This document shows, piece after piece, positions 7,852 through 16,562 of a stretch of DNA of 64,000 nt. The notes below the pieces were generated by a model. The model was not told where the DNA came from. It made no database searches and saw nothing but the letters and a program-made list of their open reading frames with translations. The position numbers and the translations under genes are program-made. Each line of letters opens with the position of its first letter. Position 1 is the stretch's first letter. The DNA comes from Streptomyces sp. YPW6 (GTDB lineage Bacteria; Actinomycetota; Actinomycetes; Streptomycetales; Streptomycetaceae): positions 7,289,001 to 7,353,000 of the forward strand of contig NZ_CP076457.1 of assembly GCF_018866325.1 (NCBI RefSeq), written 5' to 3'.

Positions 7852-9522
7852 GTGCGCAGACGACGTCTCGCGCCTCTGGTGGCCGTGAGCGCCTTGGCGA
7901 CGCTGGCCCCGGCGCTCGTCACCTCGACGGCCACCGCGGCCCCGGCTGCCGCCCCCTCGGCCGGGACCTCCTCGGCCGTCTCCTCACCCGCCGCCACGAG
8001 CGGGCTCGACCGGTATGTGAAGCAGAAGCCCGCGTGGAAGCGGTGCGCCCCGGAAGTGTCGGCGGCGTACCAGTGCGCCACCGTCAAGGTCCCGCTGGAC
8101 TACCGGAAGCCCGGAGGCAAGCGGATCGAGCTGGCGATATCCCGGATCAGAACCGCCGAGCCCGGCAAGCGGCGCGGCATCCTCCTCTCCAACCCCGGTG
8201 GACCCGGTGGCGACGGGCTGTGGATGCCGCTGATGATGAAGGAGGAGCTGCCCGAGTCCGTGCTGAAGCGCTACGACCTGGTCGGCTTCGACCCGCGCGG
8301 TGTCGGCCGCTCCAGCCCGGTCTCCTGCGACCTGACGCCGGAACAGGAGAACTGGCTGAGGCCGTACAAGGCGGAGACGTACGCCAAGGACGTCGCGTGG
8401 GCGCGCACGGTGGCGGACAAGTGCCGCAAGAGGATGGGGAACCGGCTCCCGCACATCACGACCCGCAACACCGCGCGCGACATGGATCTGGTGCGGGCGG
8501 TCCTCGGCGAGAAGAGGATCTCCTACTTCGGCTACTCCTACGGCACCTATCTGGGAGCCGTCTACGCCCAGCTCTTCCCGGCCCGCGCCGACCGGTTCGT
8601 GCTGGACAGCGCGGTCGACCCGCGGCGTGCCTGGCGGGGGATGATCCAGTGGTGGGCCGAAGGCGCGGAACCCGCCTTCGACCGGTGGACCGAATGGGCC
8701 GCCGCGCGCTCGAAGACGTACGGCCTCGGCGACACCCCGAAGAAGGTCGACCGGACCTTCTGGGATCTCGTCGCGCGGGCCGACGAGGACCCGATCGAGG
8801 TGGACGGACAGCCCACCAGCGGCGACGACATCCGTCAGGGGATGCGCGCACTGGCCTTCACCCCGCAGGCCGCCTCCGAGGCGGTCGTGGAGCTGAAGAA
8901 GGCCGCGCAGGGCAGGCCCGCCTCCGCGCGGAAGCTCTCCCTGATCACCGAAGGCGGCGCTACCGGTGCGCCCGAGTGGGCCGGAAGGGCCGCGCTCGCC
9001 GCCGAGGCCCCCGCCGACAACATGACGGCCGCCTTCTGGGCCGTGGTGTGCGGCGACAACTCGGCCGCGTGGTCACGCGATCCGAGGACCTACCGGCGGG
9101 ACGCCATCGAGGACAAGGGCCGCTACCCCCTCTTCGGGGACTTCGCCTCCAGCATCAAGCCCTGCGCGTTCTGGAGGAAGTCCGCCGAGCCGGTGACCGC
9201 GGTCAGGAACAGGGTCGGCTCCCTCGTCGTCCAGAACGAGTGGGACTCGCAGACCCCGCTGCCCAGCGGCCGGGCCCTGCACGCCCAGCTGCGGGGCTCG
9301 AAGATGGTCACGGTCCTCGGCGGCGAGGGCCACGGTGTCTACCCGAGCGGCACCACCTGCACGGACGGCGCGGTCAACCGCTACCTGGCCACTGGCAGGC
9401 TGCCCGCGAAGGACGTGACCTGCAGGGCGACCGCCGCGTCGAACGCCCGGGCCCGCGAGGACCGGAAGCCGGACGTGCTCCCCGGGTCGCCGGTCCCGGA
9501 ACGCGCCCCGGACCGCTTCTGA
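7852..9522 (+). CDS. Secreted alpha/beta hydrolase, tripeptidyl aminopeptidase-like (SlpD/E family)
   Basis: 556 aa. GTG 7852 is chosen because GGAAGGA lies 8 bp upstream and the protein then begins with a signal peptide (MRRRRLAPLVAVSA, cleavage after ATAAPA). The alpha/beta-hydrolase core has an oxyanion segment NPGGPGGDG, the nucleophile elbow GYSYG (S229), a late Asp in NEWDSQTP and His in GEGHGVY, the layout of Streptomyces Tap/SlpD/SlpE exopeptidases that remove tripeptides from secreted proteins. A C-terminal TAP-like domain with paired Cys residues is present. It is flanked by terminators, so it is probably a single-gene unit placed between the two GH2 genes. Confidence 0.88.
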   Translation: MRRRRLAPLVAVSALATLAPALVTSTATAAPAAAPSAGTSSAVSSPAATSGLDRYVKQKPAWKRCAPEVSAAYQCATVKVPLDYRKPGGKRIELAISRIRTAEPGKRRGILLSNPGGPGGDGLWMPLMMKEELPESVLKRYDLVGFDPRGVGRSSPVSCDLTPEQENWLRPYKAETYAKDVAWARTVADKCRKRMGNRLPHITTRNTARDMDLVRAVLGEKRISYFGYSYGTYLGAVYAQLFPARADRFVLDSAVDPRRAWRGMIQWWAEGAEPAFDRWTEWAAARSKTYGLGDTPKKVDRTFWDLVARADEDPIEVDGQPTSGDDIRQGMRALAFTPQAASEAVVELKKAAQGRPASARKLSLITEGGATGAPEWAGRAALAAEAPADNMTAAFWAVVCGDNSAAWSRDPRTYRRDAIEDKGRYPLFGDFASSIKPCAFWRKSAEPVTAVRNRVGSLVVQNEWDSQTPLPSGRALHAQLRGSKMVTVLGGEGHGVYPSGTTCTDGAVNRYLATGRLPAKDVTCRATAASNARAREDRKPDVLPGSPVPERAPDRF

Positions 9523-9525
9523 CCC

Positions 9526-9575
9526 GTTGAGCCCGGCGGGACGTCTCCCGCCGGGCGCCTCCCGCCGGGCTCAAC
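9526..9575. terminator. Hairpin terminator after tripeptidyl aminopeptidase gene
   Basis: GTTGAGCCCGGCGGGA pairs perfectly with TCCCGCCGGGCTCAAC (16 bp, loop 18 bases that itself contains CCCGCCGGG). It starts 4 bp after the stop codon and can act on both converging genes. Confidence 0.75.
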
Positions 9576-9592
9576 GGCGGGAACAGCGAGCA

Positions 9593-9645
9593 GCAGGGGC
9601 CCGGCGGCGACGGGGGGAACGTTCTCCGCCGCTGCCGGGCCCCTG
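9593..9645. terminator. Second hairpin between converging genes
   Basis: GCAGGGGCCCGGC (9593-9605) pairs with GCCGGGCCCCTGC (9633-9645). It lies 20 bp beyond the stop of the minus-strand GH2 gene and likely terminates it. Confidence 0.6.
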
Positions 9646-9664
9646 CCGTGCCCCCGCGCTCAGG

Positions 9665-12016
9665 TCAGGGCGCCCACGGTGCGTCCACCGCCCACGTCGT
9701 GTCCTCGGTGAACAGCGCCGGGCTGTCGAAGGGCCGGCCGCCGCCGGGCGTGGCGAGCCACACCTCGGAGTCGATGTGCCGCAGATAACTGCCGGGCAGA
9801 TTGGCGCTGGTGAACCGCACACCGCCCACACCCGCGACCGCGCACCACGTCGCATCCGCCCGGAACAGCGCGGAGTTGTCGTCGGCGTCGCGGCGCACCC
9901 GGAAGTCCCGGTGGCGGAGGAATTCGCCGGGGTAGTTCCGGGACTCGAACGAGTAGCAGTTGCTGTTGGCGAGCCCGGGGACGATCTTCCAGGTGGCGTC
10001 CGCCTTGAGCAGGGCCGGGCTTCCGCCGTTCACCACCTCCGTGAAGGCCAGCCCGTCGTAGTGGCGCAGGTGCTTCGTGGTGTGCCCGGGTGTGGTGACC
10101 CGCAGCGACGTGTACCGGCCGGTGGGGAGTCCGACCGGCGGGACGGGGTCGCGCGACGCCTGGATGAGGGCCTCGTTGGCGGCCTTCACCCGGGCCGTGT
10201 CCACCTTCACCACCTGGCGGTCGTACGTCAGGAGTCCGTTCGCCTCGTTCTCGACGTCCGTGATCTCCGTGTACACCGACGCGGAGAGCCCGGCGGGCAG
10301 CTGGCCGATCCGGATGGCGTCGAGCAGCCCGACGAACCGGTTGCCGAGAGCCGCGACGCTCGGCTGGTCCTCGTAGCTGAAGCCGCCGCCCGGATACCAC
10401 TCGTGGCCCGGCACCTTGTAGCCCAGCCCGCCGAACTCGCCCAGCACGGCCGCCCGGGTCGCGGTCGGCGCGGTGTTGCCGGGGCCGACGTAGACGTGGT
10501 GGTCCACCACGTCGCCGTTGCCGCCGTCGACGGAGCCGCAGCAGTTCACCCCGCTCATGTTGTTGACCAGCCGCGAAGGGTCCTGGGCCTTCACCTCGTC
10601 GGCGATCCTCGCCTGGTCGTACTGTCCCCAGCCCTCGTTCTGGTTGACCCACATGACCACGGAGGGCGAACTGCGGTGCTGGTCGATGATGGTGCGGTAC
10701 TCCGCCTCCCACTGGGTGCGGGCCGGCCCGTCCGGCACCTTGCCGGTGTCCATCGACGGCATGTCCTGCCACACCAGCAGACCCAGCTTGTCCGCCCAGT
10801 GGAACCACCGCTGCGGCTCCACCTTGATGTGCTTGCGGACCATGTTGAACCCGAGGTCCTTGTGCGCCTGGAGGTCGTACCTCAGCGCCTCGTCGCTCGG
10901 CGCGGTGTAGATGCCGTCCGGCCAGTAGCCCTGGTCCAGGGTGCCGGTCTGGAACACGAACTCCCCGTTGAGAACCGGCCGCAGGATGCCGTCGACCTCG
11001 GCGATCCCGATCGACCGCATGCCGGTGTAGCTGCCCACGGTGTCGGTGACGGCCGAGCCGTCGAGGAGATCCGCCGCCACGTCGTACAGGAACGGATCCT
11101 CCGGCGTCCAAAGGCGGGGGTTCGGTACGGGCACGGAGATCTCGCCGCTCACCGCTCCGGTCGCCGTGCCCACGACCGTAGTGCCGCTGGAGACGGTGAT
11201 CCGGGCGCTGCGCCCGGCCGCGCCCGACGTCCGGACCCTCACCCGCAGGGTGCTGTTCCCCAGGTCCGGCGTCATGTCGAGGCGGGTGATGTGCGCGGCT
11301 GCCACCGGTTCCAGCCAGACCGTCTGCCAGATGCCGGAGGCCGCGGTGTAGAAGATCCCGCCGCCCGGATGCGGCTTCACCTCGTTGACCCGCTGCTTGC
11401 CGACCGCCTGGCCGCCGGTCTGGGTCGGGTCGTGGACGGAGACGACGACCGTGTTCGTGCCGCCGTTCAGCTGCGGGGTGATGTCGTACGCGAACGAGTC
11501 GAACCCGCCCTTGTGCACCCCGGCCCGGGTGCCGTTGACCCAGACCGTGGTCTGCCAGTCGGAGGCCCCGAAGTGCAGCTTCACCCGGCGGCCGGCCCAG
11601 TCGGCGGGGACGGTGAAGGTCCGCTTGTACCAGAGCTTGTCGTTCTCGGTGATGCGGCGCTGGATGCCGGAGAGCGCGGACTCGGCGACGAACGGGACCC
11701 GGATCCGCTCCGGGAACGTGGCCGGCTGCCCGGCGTCACGGCCGGTGACGGCGAAGTCCCAGATCCCGTTGAGGTTCGTCCAGTCGGGGCGGGTCAGCTG
11801 CGGGCGCGGGTACTCCGGCAGCGGCTTGTCGACCGGGACGCTGTTCGTCCACGGCGTCGTCATGGGCGCGGGCTTCGGCTCCCAGGCGGCGGGGGCGGCG
11901 GCGGCCGGAGCGGTGCCGGTCCCCACGAGGGCGGTGGCCACCAGGGCGAACAGGCCGGTGGTGGCCGTTAATCTCCGCCACCAGGTGCGGCGTCGGGGTG
12001 CGGGTGCTGGTCGCAT
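9665..12016 (-). CDS. Secreted GH2 glycoside hydrolase with C-terminal AbfB domain
   Basis: 783 aa from ATG 12016, with AAAGGGA upstream and a Sec signal peptide (MRPAPAPRRRTWWRR, hydrophobic run, PAAAAPA). A longer in-frame start at 12139 would bury the signal peptide. The GH2 core carries the acid/base in NQNEGWGQYD and the probable nucleophile in LGEFGG, and is clearly paralogous to the GH2 gene at 4281 (for example both have SGIWQTVW). The last about 145 residues resemble an AbfB (CBM42) beta-trefoil, with repeated LR-H and ATW motifs, a module known to bind arabinofuranose side chains. The gene diverges from the sugar-importer operon, with an operator-like site in its promoter. An arabinofuranosidase or galactofuranosidase role is likely but not proven. 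Confidence 0.85.
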   Translation of the reverse strand: MRPAPAPRRRTWWRRLTATTGLFALVATALVGTGTAPAAAAPAAWEPKPAPMTTPWTNSVPVDKPLPEYPRPQLTRPDWTNLNGIWDFAVTGRDAGQPATFPERIRVPFVAESALSGIQRRITENDKLWYKRTFTVPADWAGRRVKLHFGASDWQTTVWVNGTRAGVHKGGFDSFAYDITPQLNGGTNTVVVSVHDPTQTGGQAVGKQRVNEVKPHPGGGIFYTAASGIWQTVWLEPVAAAHITRLDMTPDLGNSTLRVRVRTSGAAGRSARITVSSGTTVVGTATGAVSGEISVPVPNPRLWTPEDPFLYDVAADLLDGSAVTDTVGSYTGMRSIGIAEVDGILRPVLNGEFVFQTGTLDQGYWPDGIYTAPSDEALRYDLQAHKDLGFNMVRKHIKVEPQRWFHWADKLGLLVWQDMPSMDTGKVPDGPARTQWEAEYRTIIDQHRSSPSVVMWVNQNEGWGQYDQARIADEVKAQDPSRLVNNMSGVNCCGSVDGGNGDVVDHHVYVGPGNTAPTATRAAVLGEFGGLGYKVPGHEWYPGGGFSYEDQPSVAALGNRFVGLLDAIRIGQLPAGLSASVYTEITDVENEANGLLTYDRQVVKVDTARVKAANEALIQASRDPVPPVGLPTGRYTSLRVTTPGHTTKHLRHYDGLAFTEVVNGGSPALLKADATWKIVPGLANSNCYSFESRNYPGEFLRHRDFRVRRDADDNSALFRADATWCAVAGVGGVRFTSANLPGSYLRHIDSEVWLATPGGGRPFDSPALFTEDTTWAVDAPWAP

Positions 12017-12210
12017 GGTCGGACATCCCTTTCTGCGGTCGTACGGGGAGGGGGCGGTCGGTACGCCGGGAGAGCTCTGGGCAGCCGCGGCAGATGCTCC
12101 GCCGCCGGTGGTACGCACGTGAACCGAGGTGCGGAGCAAGGCGGCGGGCGATCGGCCGGGCGCATGCCGAGGAGCGCCGTCGCGCGGCGGCGGGGGCGGA
12201 CGAGGGGCCG

Positions 12211-12227
12211 TTCTGCAACGTTAGAAA
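12211..12227. promoter_or_regulatory. LacI-type operator in promoter of AbfB-GH2 gene
   Basis: TTCTGCAACGTTAGAAA lies about 195 bp upstream of the minus-strand GH2 start and overlaps a possible -10 (TTCTAAC on the minus strand). The AACGTT centre and flanks match the sites at 4154 and 12423. Confidence 0.5.
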
Positions 12228-12402
12228 TCAGCTGTCCGGCGGTATGACAGCACGGGGTCGGGCGGGTGTCCATACCCCGCGCAGAGCCCGCGCCGAGCGG
12301 TGAGCCGTCGGTCGCGCCATGTCCCGGGCCGCCGTCCAACCCCGGTCGCGCAGCGCCCCGGGCCGCCGTCCGGCACTTTCTGGAAACGCATCGACAGCGC
12401 TC

Positions 12403-12432
12403 TTGCCGCCCGTGCCGCGCCGCCTATATAAC
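12403..12432 (+). promoter_or_regulatory. Promoter of sugar-importer operon
   Basis: TTGCCG at 12403-12408 and TATATA at 12425-12430 (spacing 16) or TATAAC at 12427-12432 (spacing 18) form a housekeeping-sigma-like promoter, a rare AT-rich patch in this DNA. An operator-like site overlaps its -10. Confidence 0.45.
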
Positions 12433-12440
12433 GTTGTAAA
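12423..12440 (+). promoter_or_regulatory. LacI-type operator in importer promoter
   Basis: CCTATATAACGTTGTAAA has an AACGTT core and a good right half-site (CGTTGTAAA). It overlaps the predicted -10, so a bound LacI-family protein would block transcription. It resembles the 4154 and 12211 sites upstream of the two GH2 genes. Confidence 0.5.
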
Positions 12441-12609
12441 CCGAGCCGCCGACAGGCCGCGCACACTCTCACGACCGCTGTTGCCGCAGTCCGGAGCAGG
12501 GGTGTGAGGAGTGCGGCGGCACCGGCTGCCCCATGGCCGATGCCTCGTCCCGCATGCCCGACCGCACGCCGATCAGCGTGCCGTCAACCCGCCAAGGAGC
12601 GTTCCGCGC

Positions 12610-13692
12610 ATGATGATCCAGCGTCGATCCCGTACCCTCGCCGTGGCCTGCGTCCTCGCCGCCACCACGCTGGCCGCCGCCGGCTGCGCCAAGTCGGAGA
12701 CCTCCAGCAACGCGGGCGGCGACAGCGGCCAGGCGGCCCAGGAGGCCAAGACCCCTGAATCCTCGTCCGGCGCCGGCTGCACGCTGGAGACCTACGGTGC
12801 GCCCGGACTGGACCTGAAGAACGCCGTGGTCGGCTTCTCCCAGTCGGAGAAGGAGGCCAACCCGTTCCGGATCGCCGAGACCCGGTCCATCAAGGACGAG
12901 GCGAAGAAGATCGGCGTGAAGAAGCTCCTCACCACCAATGCCCAGTCCCAGCTGTCCAAGCAGATCAGCGACATCCAGGACATGCTGTCCCAGGGCGCGC
13001 AGTTCCTCATCGTCGCCCCGCTCAACTCCGACGGTCTGGAGCCCGCGTTGAAGGCGGCGGCCGCCAAGAAGGTCCCCGTCCTCACCATCGACCGCAAGGT
13101 CAACTCCACCGCCTGCAAGGACTACGTGGCCTTCCTCGGCTCCGACTTCGTCGAGCAGGGCAAGCGCGCCGCCGACGCGATGATCAAGGTGACCGGAGGT
13201 CAGGGCAAGGTCGCGATCCTGCTCGGCGCCTCCGGTAACAACGTCACCACCGATCGCACCAAGGGCTTCGTCGACCAGGTGAAGGCGGAGGCCCCCGGGC
13301 TGGAGATCGTCGCACAGCAGACCGGCGAATTCGCCCGTGACAAGGGCCAGCAGGTCATGGAGCAGCTCATCCAGTCCAAGCCCGACATCACCGCCGTCTA
13401 CGCCGAGAACGACGAGATGGGCCTCGGGGCGGTCACCGCGCTGAAGGCGGCCGGCAAGGAGCCGGGCAAGGACGTCAAGATCGTCTCGGTCGACGGCACC
13501 CGCAATGCCGTCCAGGCCCTGGTCGACGGCGAGTACAACGCCGTCATCGAGTCCAACCCGCGCTTCGGTCCCCTCGCCTTCGCCACCGCGCAGAAGTTCT
13601 ACGCCGGTGAGGAGATCCCCGAGAACGTCATCATCGCCGACCGCGCGTACGACGAGGTCAACGCCGAGGAGTCGCTCGGCGGAGCGTACTGA
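12610..13692 (+). CDS. Sugar ABC transporter substrate-binding lipoprotein (YtfQ-like)
   Basis: 360 aa. ATG 12610 has AAGGAG 10 bp upstream; a longer in-frame ATG at 12511 is rejected because it would hide the lipoprotein signal (TTLAAAGC, lipid-anchored Cys). The mature part is a type 1 periplasmic-binding fold (VVGFSQSEKEANPFR, then ENDEMGLGA and VSVDGTRNAV), closest in appearance to E. coli YtfQ, the galactofuranose-binding protein. It is followed by one double-ATPase subunit and two different permeases, the YtfQ-YtfR-YtfT-YjfF arrangement. It delivers a monosaccharide, probably a furanose form, to the permeases. Exact ligand is inferred from gene order and GH2 neighbours. Confidence 0.88.
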   Translation: MMIQRRSRTLAVACVLAATTLAAAGCAKSETSSNAGGDSGQAAQEAKTPESSSGAGCTLETYGAPGLDLKNAVVGFSQSEKEANPFRIAETRSIKDEAKKIGVKKLLTTNAQSQLSKQISDIQDMLSQGAQFLIVAPLNSDGLEPALKAAAAKKVPVLTIDRKVNSTACKDYVAFLGSDFVEQGKRAADAMIKVTGGQGKVAILLGASGNNVTTDRTKGFVDQVKAEAPGLEIVAQQTGEFARDKGQQVMEQLIQSKPDITAVYAENDEMGLGAVTALKAAGKEPGKDVKIVSVDGTRNAVQALVDGEYNAVIESNPRFGPLAFATAQKFYAGEEIPENVIIADRAYDEVNAEESLGGAY

Positions 13693-13825
13693 CCCGGCCG
13701 GCGTTCCCGACGGAACCCGCACCGGCACCCCGACCGGCACGTCGGCCGCCGCCCCGGCCCCGGACATCCCCCGGGGCGACGCGGCGGCCCGGCACCGTTC
13801 CCGTACCACCGGAAGGCCAGGATCC

Positions 13826-15544
13826 ATGGCACCCACCCACGCGCCGCCCCCGCATGCCGAGACCGCCGGGGCCGCTGCCGCCCGGCCCGTCCTCGAAGCC
13901 CGCTCCGTGAGCAAGCGCTTCCCGGGCGTCGTCGCCCTCGATGACGTCTCCTTCGCCCTGCGCGCGGGCGAGGTCCATGCGCTCGTCGGCGAGAACGGGG
14001 CCGGCAAGTCCACCCTCATCAAGGTGCTCACCGGTGTCCACCGGAGCGACGAGGGCGAGGTGCGCGTCAGCGGCGAACCCGTCCGCTTCGCCCGCCCCTT
14101 CGAGGCGCAGCAGGCCGGGATCTCCACCATCTACCAGGAGGTGAACCTCGTCCCGCTGATGAGCGTGGCGCGCAACGTCTTCCTGGGGCGGGAGCCGAAG
14201 AACCGTTTCGGGCTCATCGACTTCTCCCGGATGCACCGGGAGACGAGCGCGCTCCTCGACGGCTTCGGTGTCCGCGTCGACCCGAAGCGCCCCCTGCACA
14301 CCCTCGGCATCGGCACCCAGCAGATGGTCGCTCTCGCCCGCGCCGTCTCCGTACGGGCGCGGGTCGTCATCATGGACGAGCCGACGTCGTCCCTGGAGCC
14401 CCGTGAGGTCGAGACCCTGTTCGGGGTCATCGAGAACCTGCGCGGTCAGGGCATCGCCGTCCTCTACGTCAGCCACCGCATGGACGAGCTGTACCGCATC
14501 TGCGACCGGGTCACCGTGCTGCGCGACGGCCGCCACATCCACACCGGCGAACTCGCCCCGCTGGACCGCATGCGGCTGGTGTCGATGATGCTCGGCCGTG
14601 ACATGGCCGAGGTCCGCCGCGACGGTCTCACCGGCTTCGCCGCCGAGGGGCACGACACCGCCCGAGCCCCCGTGCTCACCGCGACCGGCCTCGAACGCCA
14701 TCACCAACTGCACGACATATCTGTGGAGTTGTACGCCGGTGAGGTGCTGGGACTCGGTGGTCTGTTGGGCTCCGGGCGCAGCGAGACCGCGAAGGCGCTG
14801 ACCGGGGCGCTTCCCCTGGACGGCGGGGAGATCACCGTCGGCGGCAAGCGCATCGGCCGGCCCACCCCGGCCGCAGCCATCCGCGCGGGCATCAGCATGC
14901 TCCCCGAGGACCGCAAGGCCGAGGGCATCGTGCCGGGTCTCTCCGTCCGCGAGAACATCGTGCTCGCCGCCATGCCCCGGCTCTCCAGGGCCGGGATCGT
15001 CTCCCGCGCCAAGCAGGACCGCATCGTCGGCATCTTCATGGAACGCCTGCGGATCAAGGCCTCCAGCCCCGAGCAGAAGGTCGGCGAACTCTCCGGCGGC
15101 AACCAGCAGAAGGTGCTGCTCGCCCGCTGGCTCTGCCTGGAGCCCACGGTCCTGCTGCTCGACGAGCCCACCCGCGGCATCGACGTGGGTGCCAAGGCCG
15201 AGGTCCAGTCGCTCATCGACGAACTCGCCCGTGAGGGGCTCGCCGTGCTGCTGATCTCGTCCGACATCGAGGAGCTGATCGAGGGCGCCGACCGCATCGT
15301 CGTCCTGCGCGGCGGCGCGGTCGCCGGTGAACTCGCCGGCGACGAGGTGGACGAGAGCCGCCTCCTCGAAGTGCTCGCCGACCACACGCCCGGCACCGTG
15401 CCCGCCGACCGGACTGCCGACGCCGTGGCGGCCGACCGCACGCCCGACGCGGTGCCCGCCGACCGCACTGCCGGCACCGTGCCCGCCGGCCGCACGCCCG
15501 ACACCGGCGGGAAGATCCCGGCCGGCCAGGAGGACCTCCGATGA
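13826..15544 (+). CDS. Sugar ABC transporter double ATP-binding subunit (YtfR/RbsA-like)
   Basis: 572 aa with two ABC domains. The first has Walker A GENGAGKST near residue 57 and a degenerate signature (LGIGTQQ). The second has no canonical Walker A (LGSGRSET) but a full signature LSGGNQQK and Walker B LLLDEPTRG. This asymmetry is normal for RbsA/MglA-type proteins. Start ATG 13826 is supported by the first domain beginning soon after. Odd feature: a C-terminal tail of four nonapeptide repeats (TPGTVPADR-like) absent from typical family members. The stop overlaps the ATG of a 15-codon ORF that leads into the next permease. Confidence 0.9.
   Translation: MAPTHAPPPHAETAGAAAARPVLEARSVSKRFPGVVALDDVSFALRAGEVHALVGENGAGKSTLIKVLTGVHRSDEGEVRVSGEPVRFARPFEAQQAGISTIYQEVNLVPLMSVARNVFLGREPKNRFGLIDFSRMHRETSALLDGFGVRVDPKRPLHTLGIGTQQMVALARAVSVRARVVIMDEPTSSLEPREVETLFGVIENLRGQGIAVLYVSHRMDELYRICDRVTVLRDGRHIHTGELAPLDRMRLVSMMLGRDMAEVRRDGLTGFAAEGHDTARAPVLTATGLERHHQLHDISVELYAGEVLGLGGLLGSGRSETAKALTGALPLDGGEITVGGKRIGRPTPAAAIRAGISMLPEDRKAEGIVPGLSVRENIVLAAMPRLSRAGIVSRAKQDRIVGIFMERLRIKASSPEQKVGELSGGNQQKVLLARWLCLEPTVLLLDEPTRGIDVGAKAEVQSLIDELAREGLAVLLISSDIEELIEGADRIVVLRGGAVAGELAGDEVDESRLLEVLADHTPGTVPADRTADAVAADRTPDAVPADRTAGTVPAGRTPDTGGKIPAGQEDLR
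15386..15493 (+). repeat. 27-bp coding repeat, four copies
   Basis: Four 27-bp units in frame encode TPGTVPADR, TADAVAADR, TPDAVPADR and TAGTVPAGR at the C-terminus of the transporter ATPase. The next unit begins (TPDT) and stops. Confidence 0.85.
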
Positions 15545-15588
15545 TGAACAACCGACCGGAGCCCGCAGAAAGGAGGGTGGGCCAGTGA
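15541..15588 (+). CDS. 15-codon overlapping leader ORF between ATPase and permease
   Basis: ATG 15541 (a second ATG follows at 15544) opens a 15-codon frame encoding MMNNRPEPAERRVGQ. Its ATG overlaps the ATPase stop (ATGA), and its TGA overlaps the GTG start of the permease (GTGA). A strong AGGAGGA lies 7 bp before the ATG. This could relay ribosomes from the ATPase to the permease. Whether the peptide itself matters is unknown; the alternative is that this is only an old start region. Confidence 0.4.
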   Translation: MMNNRPEPAERRVGQ

Positions 15589-16562
15589 CCACCCAGGCCA
15601 CCCTGCCACGCCCCGCCGCGAAGCCACGGGCGCGGCTGCGCGACCCCGCCTGGTACCAGGAGTACGGCGTGTACGCGGCGGTCGCCGTCGTCCTGCTGTT
15701 CAACGCGCTGTTCACCGAGCACTTCATGACGGCCGGCAACCTGCGCACCCAGCTCGTCCAGGTCGCGCCCATCGTGATCGTCGCGCTCGGTATGGCCCTG
15801 GTCATCGGCACCGAGGGCATCGACCTCTCCGTCGGCTCCACCATGGCGCTCGCCGCGGCCCTGCTGCCGCTCTACCTCGGCTACGGACTGGTCCCCGCGC
15901 TCCTGATCGCCCTGCTCGCCGGGGCGGTGGTCGGCGCGGTCAACGGGACGCTCGTCTCCCTCGTCGGGCTGCAACCCATCGTGGCGACCCTGGCCCTGTT
16001 CGTCGGAGGCCGGGGTCTCGCCCTCGTCATGGCGGACGGCCGCCTCAAGCAGATCGTCAACCCCGATCTCCTCGCCCTCGGCACCGGCTCCTTCCTCGGC
16101 ATCCCGACGGTCGTCCTCATCGCGGGCGTTCTCGCGCTCGCCGTCGCGTTCCTGGTGCAGCGCACCACCTTCGGCCGCCAGATCGTCGCCATCGGCGGCA
16201 ACCGATCGGCCTCCGCGCTGTCCGGACTGCCGGTCAAGCGCGTCCTGATCGGCGTCTACATCCTCTGCGGGGTGACGGCCGCACTCGCCGGGATCCTCGC
16301 CACCGCACGGCTCACCGCCAGCGACCCGTCATCCCTCGGCACGCTCATGGAGCTGTCCGCCATCACGGCGGTCGTCGTCGGCGGAACACCCCTGAACGGC
16401 GGCTCCATCCGCGTGCTCGGCACCGTGGCCGGAGCCCTGCTGATGCAACTGCTGCGCGCCACCCTCGTCAAGCACGACCTGCCCGACTCCACCGCACAGA
16501 TCGCCCAGGCGGCCATCATCATCGCCGCCGTCTACGTCGCCCGGGAGCGTAGGTCCCGATGA
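15585..16562 (+). CDS. Sugar ABC transporter permease 1 (YtfT-like)
   Basis: 325 aa membrane protein of the BPD_transp_2 (ribose/galactose) family with about eight to ten hydrophobic helices and the family motif GTEGIDLSVGS. GTG 15585 has AGGAGG 8 bp upstream. It lacks a recognisable ATP-binding region and depends on the ATPase upstream. Its stop overlaps the ATG of the second permease (ATGA), so the two are translationally coupled, consistent with a heterodimeric channel as in E. coli YtfT-YjfF. Confidence 0.88.
   Translation: MTTQATLPRPAAKPRARLRDPAWYQEYGVYAAVAVVLLFNALFTEHFMTAGNLRTQLVQVAPIVIVALGMALVIGTEGIDLSVGSTMALAAALLPLYLGYGLVPALLIALLAGAVVGAVNGTLVSLVGLQPIVATLALFVGGRGLALVMADGRLKQIVNPDLLALGTGSFLGIPTVVLIAGVLALAVAFLVQRTTFGRQIVAIGGNRSASALSGLPVKRVLIGVYILCGVTAALAGILATARLTASDPSSLGTLMELSAITAVVVGGTPLNGGSIRVLGTVAGALLMQLLRATLVKHDLPDSTAQIAQAAIIIAAVYVARERRSR

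Noticed and set aside
13505-13825. Extended start of the transporter ATPase overlapping the substrate-binding gene
   Set aside because: The extra residues are low-complexity and out of frame with a real gene; ATG 13826 starts just before the ABC domain.
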